Source: Gammaproteobacteria bacterium
GTDB taxonomy: Bacteria; Pseudomonadota; Gammaproteobacteria; JAADGQ01
NCBI GenBank assembly: GCA_015490755.1
Contig: WFXF01000076.1
Location: 1-64,000 of the forward strand
Reading direction: 5' to 3'
DNA: 64,000 nucleotides
A program made the translations under genes and the position numbers. This document shows, in pieces, positions 11,511 to 21,579 of the stretch. Positions within the stretch are counted from its first letter, which is position 1; each line of letters starts with the position of its first letter. Below the pieces are notes generated by a model. The model was not told the origin of the DNA and did not search any database. It was given only the letters and a program-made list of their open reading frames with translations.

Positions 11511-12809
11511 TTAACAGCTACGTGAACCGGCAGCCTCTTGATGCGCTTGTGTGACTTCAAGCAGCTTTTCCTTCTCTAACTCACGTCCAATCACCACCGA
11601 CGTTAAAACAATTAAACCAATGATATGGTAAAGCAGATCAAAATAAGCCAAGCCAATCACAATACCACCCGTAGCGTAACCGATCAAACACACTTGCAAA
11701 GCCAACCCCAAGTCATAAGCCCACCTTAATGAAGCAATCCCTTTAGTCGTACGACGAATGTGCATTGTTTTAAGAAATGCCAATAGTGCCAGCAATAGAA
11801 ACAGTGCCAATCCTACAAACCCTTGCTCACCCAACACTTCAAAATAGATACTGTGTGAATCATGAAAAGCATCTGGATCAGGGGCATACAAGTGAAAAGT
11901 TGACGGATTAAAAGCACGAAATCCTCCACCAATAAATGGACGGTCCAGCGCTAAATTATAAGCGAAGTGCCACGCATTATAGCGCCCCCCCATTGAAGCA
12001 TCCTCTTCATAATCCTCAATCGTATTCATTCGATCCATCCACTGCTGTGGCAAAAAGTTCAGTGCCGCATAAACAATAGTAGCCAAACCAATCAGTAACC
12101 GTATGCGTTGTTTATGTTTCAAGATAAAATAAAAAGAGATCACACCAATTGAAATCAGCGCTCCGCGAGAGTAGGTCGCCAATATTGATATCAGCAGTGC
12201 AATGGCCACAATCATCAGAGCCACTTTAAACAGTCGTTTTTCAACCTGAGTACGCAAATATACAGCTAAAGGCAATACAAGCATCATCGTAAAACCAATC
12301 TCATTATTTCCTGCCATAAAGCTTTCAGGTGGCCCAACAACACTCCATTGCCCTCCTGTCAACACAGTAAAAATAGCCCCTTTGACTCCATAAAAACCAA
12401 CAGAAATCACAATAATAGCGATCAAACCGTTAATGCGCTCTTTAGACTGACAGAGCATTACTGTAAAAAAAGCAAATAACTGAATCTTTATAAAATGACT
12501 CCACTCATTCACCGCATTTCCAGGCACCATTGCGAACAGTGTGGCAAAACTGAACCAGGCAATCATGAGCAACCACACGATAGTAATCGGTGTCCATGGC
12601 ATACTCTTTTTTTCTTTGGTACATAACAAGCTCACAATCGTCATTCCTGCAATAATTGCAGAAAATGGAAAATTATAAGCAAACCCCCAGGTTAAACGAT
12701 GAGGGTTAAGATACGCCAACAAGCTCCACATATAGATACCAATATGTGGCCGCAGCCAAATATAAGGCAATGAGCTCAATATGGCCAGTGTGACGATAAT
12801 ATCCCGCAT
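11511..12809 (-). CDS. Putative O-glycosylation ligase, exosortase A system-associated (Wzy/WaaL-like)
   Basis: 432 aa polytopic protein; MRDIIVTLAILSSLPYIWLRPHIGIYMWSLLAYLNPHRLTWGFAYNFPF start typical of this family. Confidence 0.85.
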   Translation of the reverse strand: MRDIIVTLAILSSLPYIWLRPHIGIYMWSLLAYLNPHRLTWGFAYNFPFSAIIAGMTIVSLLCTKEKKSMPWTPITIVWLLMIAWFSFATLFAMVPGNAVNEWSHFIKIQLFAFFTVMLCQSKERINGLIAIIVISVGFYGVKGAIFTVLTGGQWSVVGPPESFMAGNNEIGFTMMLVLPLAVYLRTQVEKRLFKVALMIVAIALLISILATYSRGALISIGVISFYFILKHKQRIRLLIGLATIVYAALNFLPQQWMDRMNTIEDYEEDASMGGRYNAWHFAYNLALDRPFIGGGFRAFNPSTFHLYAPDPDAFHDSHSIYFEVLGEQGFVGLALFLLLALLAFLKTMHIRRTTKGIASLRWAYDLGLALQVCLIGYATGGIVIGLAYFDLLYHIIGLIVLTSVVIGRELEKEKLLEVTQAHQEAAGSRSC

Positions 12810-12813
12810 ATCC

Positions 12814-14025
12814 CTAACCCGAGCAGAGTTGAACTGATTTTTTTACATCCGGTTTAACTTTTTTATAAAGCTCTATGACCCATTTTGCGTTCTTCATCCA
12901 GCTAAAGTGTGTAACTACATCGTCACAACCTGCTTTTGCAATATTTGAGCGCAGAGCAGGATCATTCAAGCTGAGTAACAGTTTATTTTTCAGTTCAATG
13001 GGGTCATCTGGTTTAAACAGCAGGCCGGTTTGATCAGGCTTGATAATGTCTCTAATATTTTCCATATCGGGCGCAATCACACACTTGCCCATCGCCATAT
13101 ATTCCAAAATTTTCATGGGTGATGAGTGTTTTACAGCAAATGGGCTGATAGCAATATCAATCATTTCCAGATATTCGGGCATTTTATCATGCGGCAAACG
13201 GCCCAAAAACAGGATGTTATTTTCCTCGCCCAATGATTTTGCATACTCTTTTAACTCATCCATAAAACTACACTCACCGATGATCAGCATTTTTGCATTG
13301 TACTGATCCAGCCCTATTTCATGCAGAGTCTTGATGAGTTGATCCATCTTGTGCCAACGTCTGACTGCACCAATAAACCCTAATACAATTTCTGAATGAA
13401 TCTGATGTTTATTTTTGTATTTATCCTTCAAACCCAAAGGGTAAAACAGTTCGGCATTCACTCCGTTTGGCATTACAGTGATTCTGTTTTCGCTAATACC
13501 ATACTTAAGTACCGATTTTTTGAGTGTTGTCGAAACAACAACAATATGAGAAACAGACTCAAAAACCTTTCGCTCCGTCCATTTCAAAAGACCTGGAAAG
13601 TAGACCTTTTCCCACTCTTTTTTATATTCATAATAGGGGACATTCGCCTCTAAAATAATCGGAATACTGTTTTTTTTAGCCGCATACGAAGCCGCAATGC
13701 CATAATTTGAATAGCGTTCATAAATAAAATCCGGCTGAAACTCCTTAATGCTTTTATTGACTAATCGCCACGCCGGAATATTTGTCACCATTTCCGCAAT
13801 TTCATATGCAAAGTCAGGCAATAACCAGCGAATTTTTTCAATAACTTTATCTTTAAAGTTCCCTTTCAAGCGATGCCCACCCGATTCGGGAACAGCAGCT
13901 TCATCACTGAGAAGAGAGACAACCTTGACCTCATGCCCCATTGATCTAAAGCTATTAACAATTTCTCTGATATGAATACCTTCAGCGCCGTCAGCAAGTG
14001 TTCTATGGTAATAAAGTATTTTCAC
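12814..14025 (-). CDS. Glycosyltransferase family 4
   Basis: 403 aa; GT-B fold with C-terminal SPMKILEYMAMGKCVIAPD. Confidence 0.85.
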   Translation of the reverse strand: MKILYYHRTLADGAEGIHIREIVNSFRSMGHEVKVVSLLSDEAAVPESGGHRLKGNFKDKVIEKIRWLLPDFAYEIAEMVTNIPAWRLVNKSIKEFQPDFIYERYSNYGIAASYAAKKNSIPIILEANVPYYEYKKEWEKVYFPGLLKWTERKVFESVSHIVVVSTTLKKSVLKYGISENRITVMPNGVNAELFYPLGLKDKYKNKHQIHSEIVLGFIGAVRRWHKMDQLIKTLHEIGLDQYNAKMLIIGECSFMDELKEYAKSLGEENNILFLGRLPHDKMPEYLEMIDIAISPFAVKHSSPMKILEYMAMGKCVIAPDMENIRDIIKPDQTGLLFKPDDPIELKNKLLLSLNDPALRSNIAKAGCDDVVTHFSWMKNAKWVIELYKKVKPDVKKSVQLCSG

Positions 14026-15215
14026 GATACTAAAACCGTCTCGGAAGATTGATTAACTAACTCTTTAAAGAGCAACCGCTGTTGTTCTGTCGTTTCATCC
14101 CAACTGAATTTTTCAGCATATTTTCGGGTTTCTGTCCGATCAGGATAATTTTTCATAAGAGTCCTGATGGCCGTGGCAATTCCAAGTGCAGAACGATCAC
14201 TAATTAATTGCCCTGCGGCTGGAGCTTTCACAATATCTATAGTACCTGATACAGCAGTAGCGACCACCGGCGTACCACAAGCCATGGACTCTAGCAGCAC
14301 ATTCGCCCACCCTTCACGACTCGATGCTAATACCAAACCATCCGCCACACTATAATATTGAAAAAGTTCATCATGAGGCAGACATCCCAAAAACATAACT
14401 CGCTCATCCAGGCCCAATTTTTTCACCTGTCTTTTTAATGACTTTTCCATAGGGCCTGCCCCGGCAATCATCAGATTAACATCCGATAAATGCTGCAAAG
14501 CATCAATCACCAAATGATGCCCTTTAAGCTCAATATGACGGCCGACCGAAATCAATGTGAAACCTTTTAGCCCTAGCTCTTCTCTTTTTTCATCTCTGGG
14601 TCCAGGTGAAAAAACATCCAGATCCACACCATTACGCATCACTTTAATCATCGTTTGATTCTCACCCAAACGAGCCGCATCATCTGCCAATGACTGACAT
14701 ACAGCGATCACCGCATCCGCACGATTAATCGCCCACTGAATCATCTTTTTTGGCATGTAGTAGGTCGGATATAGCGCCAGATCCGTCCCCCGTGCTGTCA
14801 CAACTACTTTCTTATTAAAAATACGCCCCAAACAGACAGCTGCTACACCATCAGGATAAAAGAAATGAGCATCAATCAAATCAAAATCAAATCCTGCTTT
14901 TTGTATTTTTTTAATTTGGGGAACCATTGCACTCACCATAAGAAATGGTGCGAGATTCATGCCGACTTTAGGTATCACCGGGTAGCGTGGATGAAAAATT
15001 TCCATACCATATCGCTCCTCTTTTTGGGGAACTCCAGCAAATTTTCCATACTCCCCAAACACTTCATGCTTTAATGGAAACCACGGCACAGGTGCTAACA
15101 CTTTAATTTCAACACCACCACTTTCCACAAGTTTGCTCAAACGATTCTCAACAAAAACACCATGTCCGGGCTGCTTTTTATTTGGATAAAGCGTTGTAAA
15201 GCTCAAAACTTTCAA
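14022..15215 (-). CDS. Glycosyltransferase family 4
   Basis: 397 aa; MRNGVDLDVFSPG, EGWANVLLESMACGTPVVAT. Confidence 0.87.
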   Translation of the reverse strand: MKVLSFTTLYPNKKQPGHGVFVENRLSKLVESGGVEIKVLAPVPWFPLKHEVFGEYGKFAGVPQKEERYGMEIFHPRYPVIPKVGMNLAPFLMVSAMVPQIKKIQKAGFDFDLIDAHFFYPDGVAAVCLGRIFNKKVVVTARGTDLALYPTYYMPKKMIQWAINRADAVIAVCQSLADDAARLGENQTMIKVMRNGVDLDVFSPGPRDEKREELGLKGFTLISVGRHIELKGHHLVIDALQHLSDVNLMIAGAGPMEKSLKRQVKKLGLDERVMFLGCLPHDELFQYYSVADGLVLASSREGWANVLLESMACGTPVVATAVSGTIDIVKAPAAGQLISDRSALGIATAIRTLMKNYPDRTETRKYAEKFSWDETTEQQRLLFKELVNQSSETVLVS

Positions 15216-15218
15216 GGC

Positions 15219-16064
15219 TCAAATACCTGACCTTGGCAATGCTAGCTCAGCATTTTTTTCACGTCGCAAACGTTTATAAATCTTACGCAACCCAAAGCCA
15301 TACCGATGCTTTCTAAAAAGATAAAGCAGGCCAAAAATATGGCTGAAAACAAATTTATTCAATTTAAAACCGCGTGATATTTCCTGCGCATCATGCACAA
15401 TAGAGACCGATGGTTCATAAATAACCTGATAACCTGACTCCCAGACACGCAAACAAAAATCAACATCTTCTGGTGAGTAAAAAATATCTTCATCAAGATA
15501 ACCCACTTCATCAAGCAGCTCACGTCGAAAAAGCCAAAATGCTGAAATGGCATAATCAACTGGCATTCTAAGCTTATAATCATAAGGTGAGCTTTTATCT
15601 TCCATACCTTTTAAAAACAGAAAGCGCTTAGCTTTACGCAAAAGTGTCGGGAACTGATCCACCGATATTTGAAAGCGTCCACTTGAATAAGTGAGCTTTG
15701 GGCAAATAATGCCCCATTTAGGGTGCGTTTTAAGAAGTTTGACCAAGGATTCTACAGCGACATTATTAACATAGGCATCTGAATCCAAAATCAGGATATA
15801 TTCACCTGTAGCCTGTTTCAGTGCCGCATTGCGCGAATAGGTTGTTCCCCTGTTTTCATTAAAAAGAATCGTTTTAATTTGCTCGGGGTAACGTGAACGA
15901 TAAGACTCAATAACATCAAGTGTGCCATCACCCGATCCATTATCTACAATAAATATTTCTGAGTTTTTGCCTATTTTTGGCAATGTTTCCAATAAACTGT
16001 CAATACATTTTTCAATATATCTTACAGAGTTATACGTTAATACGATTGCTGAAATTTTACACAT
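15219..16064 (-). CDS. Glycosyltransferase family 2
   Basis: 281 aa; AIVLTYNSVRYIEKCIDSL, ILDSDAYV, YSPEDVDFCLRVW. Confidence 0.87.
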   Translation of the reverse strand: MCKISAIVLTYNSVRYIEKCIDSLLETLPKIGKNSEIFIVDNGSGDGTLDVIESYRSRYPEQIKTILFNENRGTTYSRNAALKQATGEYILILDSDAYVNNVAVESLVKLLKTHPKWGIICPKLTYSSGRFQISVDQFPTLLRKAKRFLFLKGMEDKSSPYDYKLRMPVDYAISAFWLFRRELLDEVGYLDEDIFYSPEDVDFCLRVWESGYQVIYEPSVSIVHDAQEISRGFKLNKFVFSHIFGLLYLFRKHRYGFGLRKIYKRLRREKNAELALPRSGI

Positions 16065-17309
16065 GACTGCTCGTAGACCTCGTCCAGGTTTTTGCCTAAC
16101 TCACGTGCTCGTGAGTGCCTTGAGTACTGCGTCACTGCTGCTAACTCGGGAACAAAAACCTTACCTTTGGCAAGATTATCTACAAGTTCTTTCAATCCGT
16201 TTTTTATTATTTTTATACTCGTCATAGGAAATATCGACTCACACCCCATTTTCTTTAATACTTTTGCAGTCTCTCCTTCCAGATCAACCAGCCCCACAAT
16301 AGGCCGGCCGATTCGAAAATATTCATAAATTTTTGCAGGGATCTGATTATTAAATTTTCGCCCTTGAATCACCATCAAGGCATCGACTTTAAAACATTCT
16401 GCCAGTGCATCAATATACGGAATCATGGGTTCAATTTTTACAAAATCATTGACCTTATGCTCTTGAGCCATCTGGCTGAAATAGTTATCATCACCGCACC
16501 CTCGGAAAATAAATTGCACCTGACCTGGTAAGACTTCCTCTTCCTTTCGAAGCATAGCAAGTGCCTGAAACAGACAAGATGGATCTCGATCAAGGGGATA
16601 AAGTCCACCACTATGCAAAATTGTTAGCGGCGCTCTATTTTGAGGCTCGCTGCTCCGCCCATGCAATACTTGTTTCATCATAACCATTTTCAATCACCGT
16701 AATTTTTTCATCGGGTATGCCATACCTAGACTGATAAAGGCTACATGCTCCCTCTGTCACCATCACAATACGATCACACTGTTTAACCGTCATGGTTTCA
16801 AGCCACTTTTTAGACACTTTTTCAAGCTTATGATAGCTGTCACATTCGAAATACATCGGATCTCTAAACTCTGCAATCCAGGGCAGGCCTGTCATTTTTT
16901 TTACTGAAGCCGCAATCAAATGAGATGTGGCCGTTGGATAAGTGCTCCAGATAAGCTGCGGCTTCTCTCTCCTTATTATTTGTAATGCCTTCGGAAATGC
17001 ACTAAACCACCAACTCGACCAACGATCAGGAATCGCTAAAAAACCTGGATAACGATTTAATAATGACAAATCCCGCGCCACATCAAATGCAAACGTTCGC
17101 GTAACATTACTCCCTTTCAACAGATCACTTTTATAGTTACTTTCATCAACTTCAGCATAAGCTCGTGGCTTTACCGTCAATATCAAAGGCTCCCATCCCG
17201 TCTCTTTCAAGTAGCGGGAAAAACTCATAATACGGTGTACACTGCTACCACCTGCAAATGGTGGCATGTGAAAAGCAATCATTAAGACTTTTTTATTCTT
17301 ATTATTCAT
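16037..17309 (-). pseudogene. Glycosyltransferase (GT4-like), split by an apparent frameshift into ORFs 16635-17363 and 16037-16693
   Basis: N-half (MNNKNKKVLMIAFHMPPFAGGSSVHR...ENGYDETSIAWAEQRAS) runs into the C-half (NRAPLTILHSGGLYPLDRDP...) after removal of one base in TTTT at 16638-16641. Confidence 0.75.
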
Positions 17310-19230
17310 AATGTATCGCGGGTTTATTAACACCTTTAAAAGTTTTTTTATAAAACGAATCAAACATCAACAAAGACCAAATCGTCGCACTATAATCTTT
17401 TGCTCCACAAATATGAGCCTCCGAAATTTTCTTCAAGGTCTTATCGCTAAATATTCCAGTTTCTCGAATAGAATCACCGAGCAGTACATCTTTCACACGA
17501 TCCTGCAATGGCCCACGGAACCAATTAGATAACGGAATCGAGAAGCCCATTTTTTTACGATACAAAATATCTTCTGGCAAAATATTTTCTAATGACTTTT
17601 TGAAAACTGATTTTCCTTCGCCGCCTTTTAATTTCAGTTCAGGTGGAATTCCTGATGTCCAGTCGACAAATTTGTGATCCAGAAGTGGAACCCGAACTTC
17701 CAGTGAATGTGCCATGCTGGCTCGATCCACCTTGGTTAAAATATCTCCTGGTAACCAGGTTTTCATATCCAGATATTGAATCAGTGACAGGGGGTGATCG
17801 GTGGGTGATTTTTCGGCAATATCCCTAAACACCGAGTCGCCTTTATAACCCTGCAGGTTTGATTTAAAGCTCAACGAATAGAGCTGGCCACGTAAATCTT
17901 CATTAACAATCGAGACTGTATTCAAGTAGGCTGCAATGCTGTCTCTGGCCAAAGACTGGAATGTCGATTTACCACGAAAAACCTGGGGAGCCCAGTCCAG
18001 TTTAGGATACGTTTTACCCAACGCACCAAAAACAGGAGAGCGCAAACCGGAAGGCAGTATTTGCCTGACCTTCTCTTCATTCATATGAAAACGATGACGA
18101 CGATATCCTGCAAATAACTCGTCACCACCGTCACCGGAAAGCGCTACCGTTACATGTTTGCGTGCCATTTCACAAACTCGATAGGTTGGCATCGCCGAGC
18201 TATCCGCATAAGGTTCGTCATAAATACCGGCTAACTTATCCAGCAAATCAAAATCGTCCGATTCAACAATCGAAGTATGGTGGTTTGTTTTATATTGTCT
18301 TGCGACCTGTTTTGCATAATCTGTTTCATTGTATTTTGGATCATTAAAGCCGATCGAACAGGTATTCAGTGGCGAATCATTGCTCGAAATATCATTCATC
18401 AGCGCCACAATGGCACTAGAGTCAACACCACCCGATAGAAAAGCACCCAATGGCACATCAGCCATCATGCGAATGTCAACAGCCTCTTTCAATCTTGCAA
18501 TCAACTCTTCCTGAATTTCTTGCTCATCGATTACATCAATCACTCTAAATGAAAGATCCCAATAGACCTTGCTTGCAGGAACTTTTTGGGAAAAATTCAG
18601 TGTCAAGGTATGCCCGGCTTGAAGCTTTTTTACCTGTTTAAAAATTGAACGCGGCTCGGGTACATAACCAAAAGTGAAATACTCTTCAATTGCAAAAGAG
18701 TCCAGCTCGCGCTTTAAGCCAGGGTGAACAAGCAGTGCCTTAAGCTCAGAAGCAAAAATAAACTGCCCATCATCCAACTCGGCATAATAGAGTGGCTTAA
18801 TACCCAAGCGATCTCTGGCCAGAAACAGTCTATTCTGATTTCGATCCCAGATTGCAAAAGCAAACATCCCTCGAAAATGCTCTACACAAGCTTCGCCCCA
18901 CTTCTCCCACGCATAAACAATGACTTCAGTATCACAATTTGTATGGAACGTATAACCTGACTTTTTCAGCTCAGAAGCTATTTCTTTAAAATTATAAATT
19001 TCACCGTTATAAACAACAGCAATCGAACCATCTTCATTAAAAAGTGGCTGCTGACCATTGGAAAGATCAAGAATAGAGAGACGACGATGCCCCAATCCAA
19101 TACCGGGTTCAAAATGAAGCCCACCTTCATCCGGCCCACGATGAAACTGGGCTTGATTCATATTAGAGAGTAGTTTTTTATCAATATCATACTTCTCTCT
19201 CAGGTGGAAAATACCTGTAATACCGCACAT
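17302..19230 (-). CDS. Asparagine synthase-like amidotransferase, XrtA/PEP-CTERM system-associated
   Basis: 642 aa; MCGITGIFH Ntn glutaminase Cys2, GAFLSGGVDSSAIVALM synthetase. Confidence 0.92.
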   Translation of the reverse strand: MCGITGIFHLREKYDIDKKLLSNMNQAQFHRGPDEGGLHFEPGIGLGHRRLSILDLSNGQQPLFNEDGSIAVVYNGEIYNFKEIASELKKSGYTFHTNCDTEVIVYAWEKWGEACVEHFRGMFAFAIWDRNQNRLFLARDRLGIKPLYYAELDDGQFIFASELKALLVHPGLKRELDSFAIEEYFTFGYVPEPRSIFKQVKKLQAGHTLTLNFSQKVPASKVYWDLSFRVIDVIDEQEIQEELIARLKEAVDIRMMADVPLGAFLSGGVDSSAIVALMNDISSNDSPLNTCSIGFNDPKYNETDYAKQVARQYKTNHHTSIVESDDFDLLDKLAGIYDEPYADSSAMPTYRVCEMARKHVTVALSGDGGDELFAGYRRHRFHMNEEKVRQILPSGLRSPVFGALGKTYPKLDWAPQVFRGKSTFQSLARDSIAAYLNTVSIVNEDLRGQLYSLSFKSNLQGYKGDSVFRDIAEKSPTDHPLSLIQYLDMKTWLPGDILTKVDRASMAHSLEVRVPLLDHKFVDWTSGIPPELKLKGGEGKSVFKKSLENILPEDILYRKKMGFSIPLSNWFRGPLQDRVKDVLLGDSIRETGIFSDKTLKKISEAHICGAKDYSATIWSLLMFDSFYKKTFKGVNKPAIHYE

Positions 19231-19259
19231 ATGGCTTACCTGCTTATTTATTATTATTT

Positions 19260-20360
19260 TTATACATAGCCATCGTACAATGCGAAATACCGTTCGATCA
19301 TACGTTGAATACTGAATTTTTTTTCGACCCGCATCCGCCCTGCCCAGCCATGGCTGATACGTTCATCGGGCCTGTTTAAATATTTTTTTATAGCACCCGC
19401 CATCGCATCAGGGTTCTCGGGGGGAACCAGATAACCGGTTTGACCTTCTTGCACTAATTCAGGATTTCCGCCTACATTTGTCGCAATGACGGGTAAGCCG
19501 CTTGCCATCGCTTCAAGAATCGTATTAGAAATTCCTTCACCTAAAGATGGTAGTACAAAAATGTCCATTTGCCTGAGCTGCTCTGGAATATCACTTTTTT
19601 CACCAAGCAAATTCACAAACTTCCCCATATTTTCATCTTTTATACGTTGTTCAATTTTCTCTCTTAACAGTCCACCACCAATAATAGATAACTCAATATT
19701 AATATCGCTTTTTGTCAGCCGCTTTAAGCGAATAAAGGCTTCCAGCAGTGTTAATTGGTCTTTTTCAGCACTTAACCGCCCAACCGTTCCAATCACGATC
19801 GATTTATCTGAAATTGATTCCTGCGGAAAAAAGTTATCAATATCGACACCGTTATATATTTGGGCTGTCTTTTCTGGAGCAATTAAAACAGACTGAACGA
19901 GCCAGGATTCCAGGTCTTTAGAAAGTGCAACAAAACGAGTAACAAATGGTGAACAAGCACGACGTAAAAATATATACTTTTTATTTGTGCCATCAATATC
20001 AGCCATATCACGCCCGTGCTCACCATGAATACGGCACTTCACTCCTGCAAAAAAAGCAGGAATAACACATTCTAACGTACCAATATTACGGGTATGTAAA
20101 ATATCTGGCTTCAATTTTCTCAACAAACGCCACAAACGAAAGTAAACACCATAATCTTTACCCTCTTTTTTATGCAGCTCGTAAAATTGCGTATCCGTCC
20201 GTTTGATTCTAAAGCGAAAATCGGTATGCTCTGTCAAACTAATCACAATATGCCGATATTGACTTTCTGGAGAGTGATTGATGAGGTTAACAAGGCCATT
20301 TTCCAAACCGCCGACAGACAGACGGTAGACGATATGCGCGATAACTTTTTGCCGCATCAC
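19260..20360 (-). CDS. Glycosyltransferase family 4, XrtA-associated type
   Basis: 366 aa; VIAHIVYRLSVGGLENGLVNLIN, LPSLGEGISNTILEAMASGLPVIATNVGG. Confidence 0.85.
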   Translation of the reverse strand: MMRQKVIAHIVYRLSVGGLENGLVNLINHSPESQYRHIVISLTEHTDFRFRIKRTDTQFYELHKKEGKDYGVYFRLWRLLRKLKPDILHTRNIGTLECVIPAFFAGVKCRIHGEHGRDMADIDGTNKKYIFLRRACSPFVTRFVALSKDLESWLVQSVLIAPEKTAQIYNGVDIDNFFPQESISDKSIVIGTVGRLSAEKDQLTLLEAFIRLKRLTKSDINIELSIIGGGLLREKIEQRIKDENMGKFVNLLGEKSDIPEQLRQMDIFVLPSLGEGISNTILEAMASGLPVIATNVGGNPELVQEGQTGYLVPPENPDAMAGAIKKYLNRPDERISHGWAGRMRVEKKFSIQRMIERYFALYDGYV

Positions 20361-20652
20361 CTGCTAAATACCCAAGCAAATATGCAATAGAGGGGGTCAA
20401 TCATAAATTTTATTATTATTGTTTTACTTTATCATGGGTGTCGTTTTTAACGACTTTCCCCATATACCTTTAACGCTATATCGTTCACTTTGTGAAATTC
20501 TTTAGATATTTGTAATTTATTGTCACAATAAAAGTGTCAATATGATAACTTCATCAATAATTACAAAGAGCAGTAACGGTAGGATAATAGACTCAATCTC
20601 ATTATAAGCAGTAAAATGAGCATTAACTTTATTTACATGTGGTTAAGAATGG

Positions 20653-21576
20653 ATGCGTAATATCTGGAGGAATTTTATAATCATAGCAGTCGTTTTACTA
20701 CTACCAGGTTGTGGTAGTAAAAGTGGAGAAGAGACAACAAGCCCTGCAACCAAAACAAAATTTGACTCATATACGCTTAAAAACAGGCCACCTACCAGTA
20801 TATTAGAGAGCGAAACTTACTCTTATACACCAATATTTACCCCCCCCATTGAAAAAGGGGTTGTTTTCACAATAACAAACCCACCTAAATGGACACTCTT
20901 TAACCCTGCCACGGGAACAATAAGCGGCAGACCTTCCCAAGCAGATATTGGTACTGATTCCAATATTATAATTAAAACCACGATTGGAAATACCACATTA
21001 ACAACTGCACCATTCTCTATCACAGTAGAAGAGAATAACCTTCCGCCACAAATCAGTGGTACACCAGAAAAGACAACCTTCTATGCCTCACGTTGGTACA
21101 CTTTCACACCCACTGCATATGACCCCGAAGGAAGCAGGCTAAAGTTTTTTATATCGAACACTCCCGGCTGGATCAGTTTTGACGAAAATACAGGAACAAT
21201 CTCTTCTCAACCAACAATTGATGATATTGGCTCAGAATATGAAATTACCATTTCTGTTTCAGATGGCAAGAATATGACCGATCTTGAGCCCTTCACCCTT
21301 TCAGTAGAGGCAGGTATAGAAACAGCGCTCATTAGCTGGACTCCTCCAACAAAAAATAGAGATGGAACTGTGCTGGAAGATTTAGCAGGCTATAAAATCT
21401 ATTATGGTAGTGAAGCAGGAAAATATAATGAATCAATTACACTCAGTTCTCTAGAGATCACTGCCTACACCATAAAAAACCTGCCCTTACCTGAGTACTT
21501 CTTTGCAATGACGGCTTTTGATATTTATGGTAACGAAAGTGAGTTCTCAGAAACAGTCAATAAACGAATTGATTAA
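20653..21576 (+). CDS. Putative lipoprotein with two Ig-like (He_PIG-type) domains and an FN3-like domain
   Basis: Signal/lipobox LLLPGCGSK; repeated PGWISFDENTGTISSQPT pattern; C-terminal Fn3-like strand pattern. Confidence 0.75.
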   Translation: MRNIWRNFIIIAVVLLLPGCGSKSGEETTSPATKTKFDSYTLKNRPPTSILESETYSYTPIFTPPIEKGVVFTITNPPKWTLFNPATGTISGRPSQADIGTDSNIIIKTTIGNTTLTTAPFSITVEENNLPPQISGTPEKTTFYASRWYTFTPTAYDPEGSRLKFFISNTPGWISFDENTGTISSQPTIDDIGSEYEITISVSDGKNMTDLEPFTLSVEAGIETALISWTPPTKNRDGTVLEDLAGYKIYYGSEAGKYNESITLSSLEITAYTIKNLPLPEYFFAMTAFDIYGNESEFSETVNKRID

Positions 21577-21579
21577 GCT

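Noticed and set aside
19486-19896. 136 aa plus-strand ORF
   Set aside because: Antisense within a glycosyltransferase gene; Ser/Ile-rich shadow translation.
20522-20555. TTGTCA...TATGAT promoter-like pair upstream of the Ig/FN3 lipoprotein
   Set aside because: Spacer is only ~15 bp in an AT-rich region; too weak to list as a promoter.
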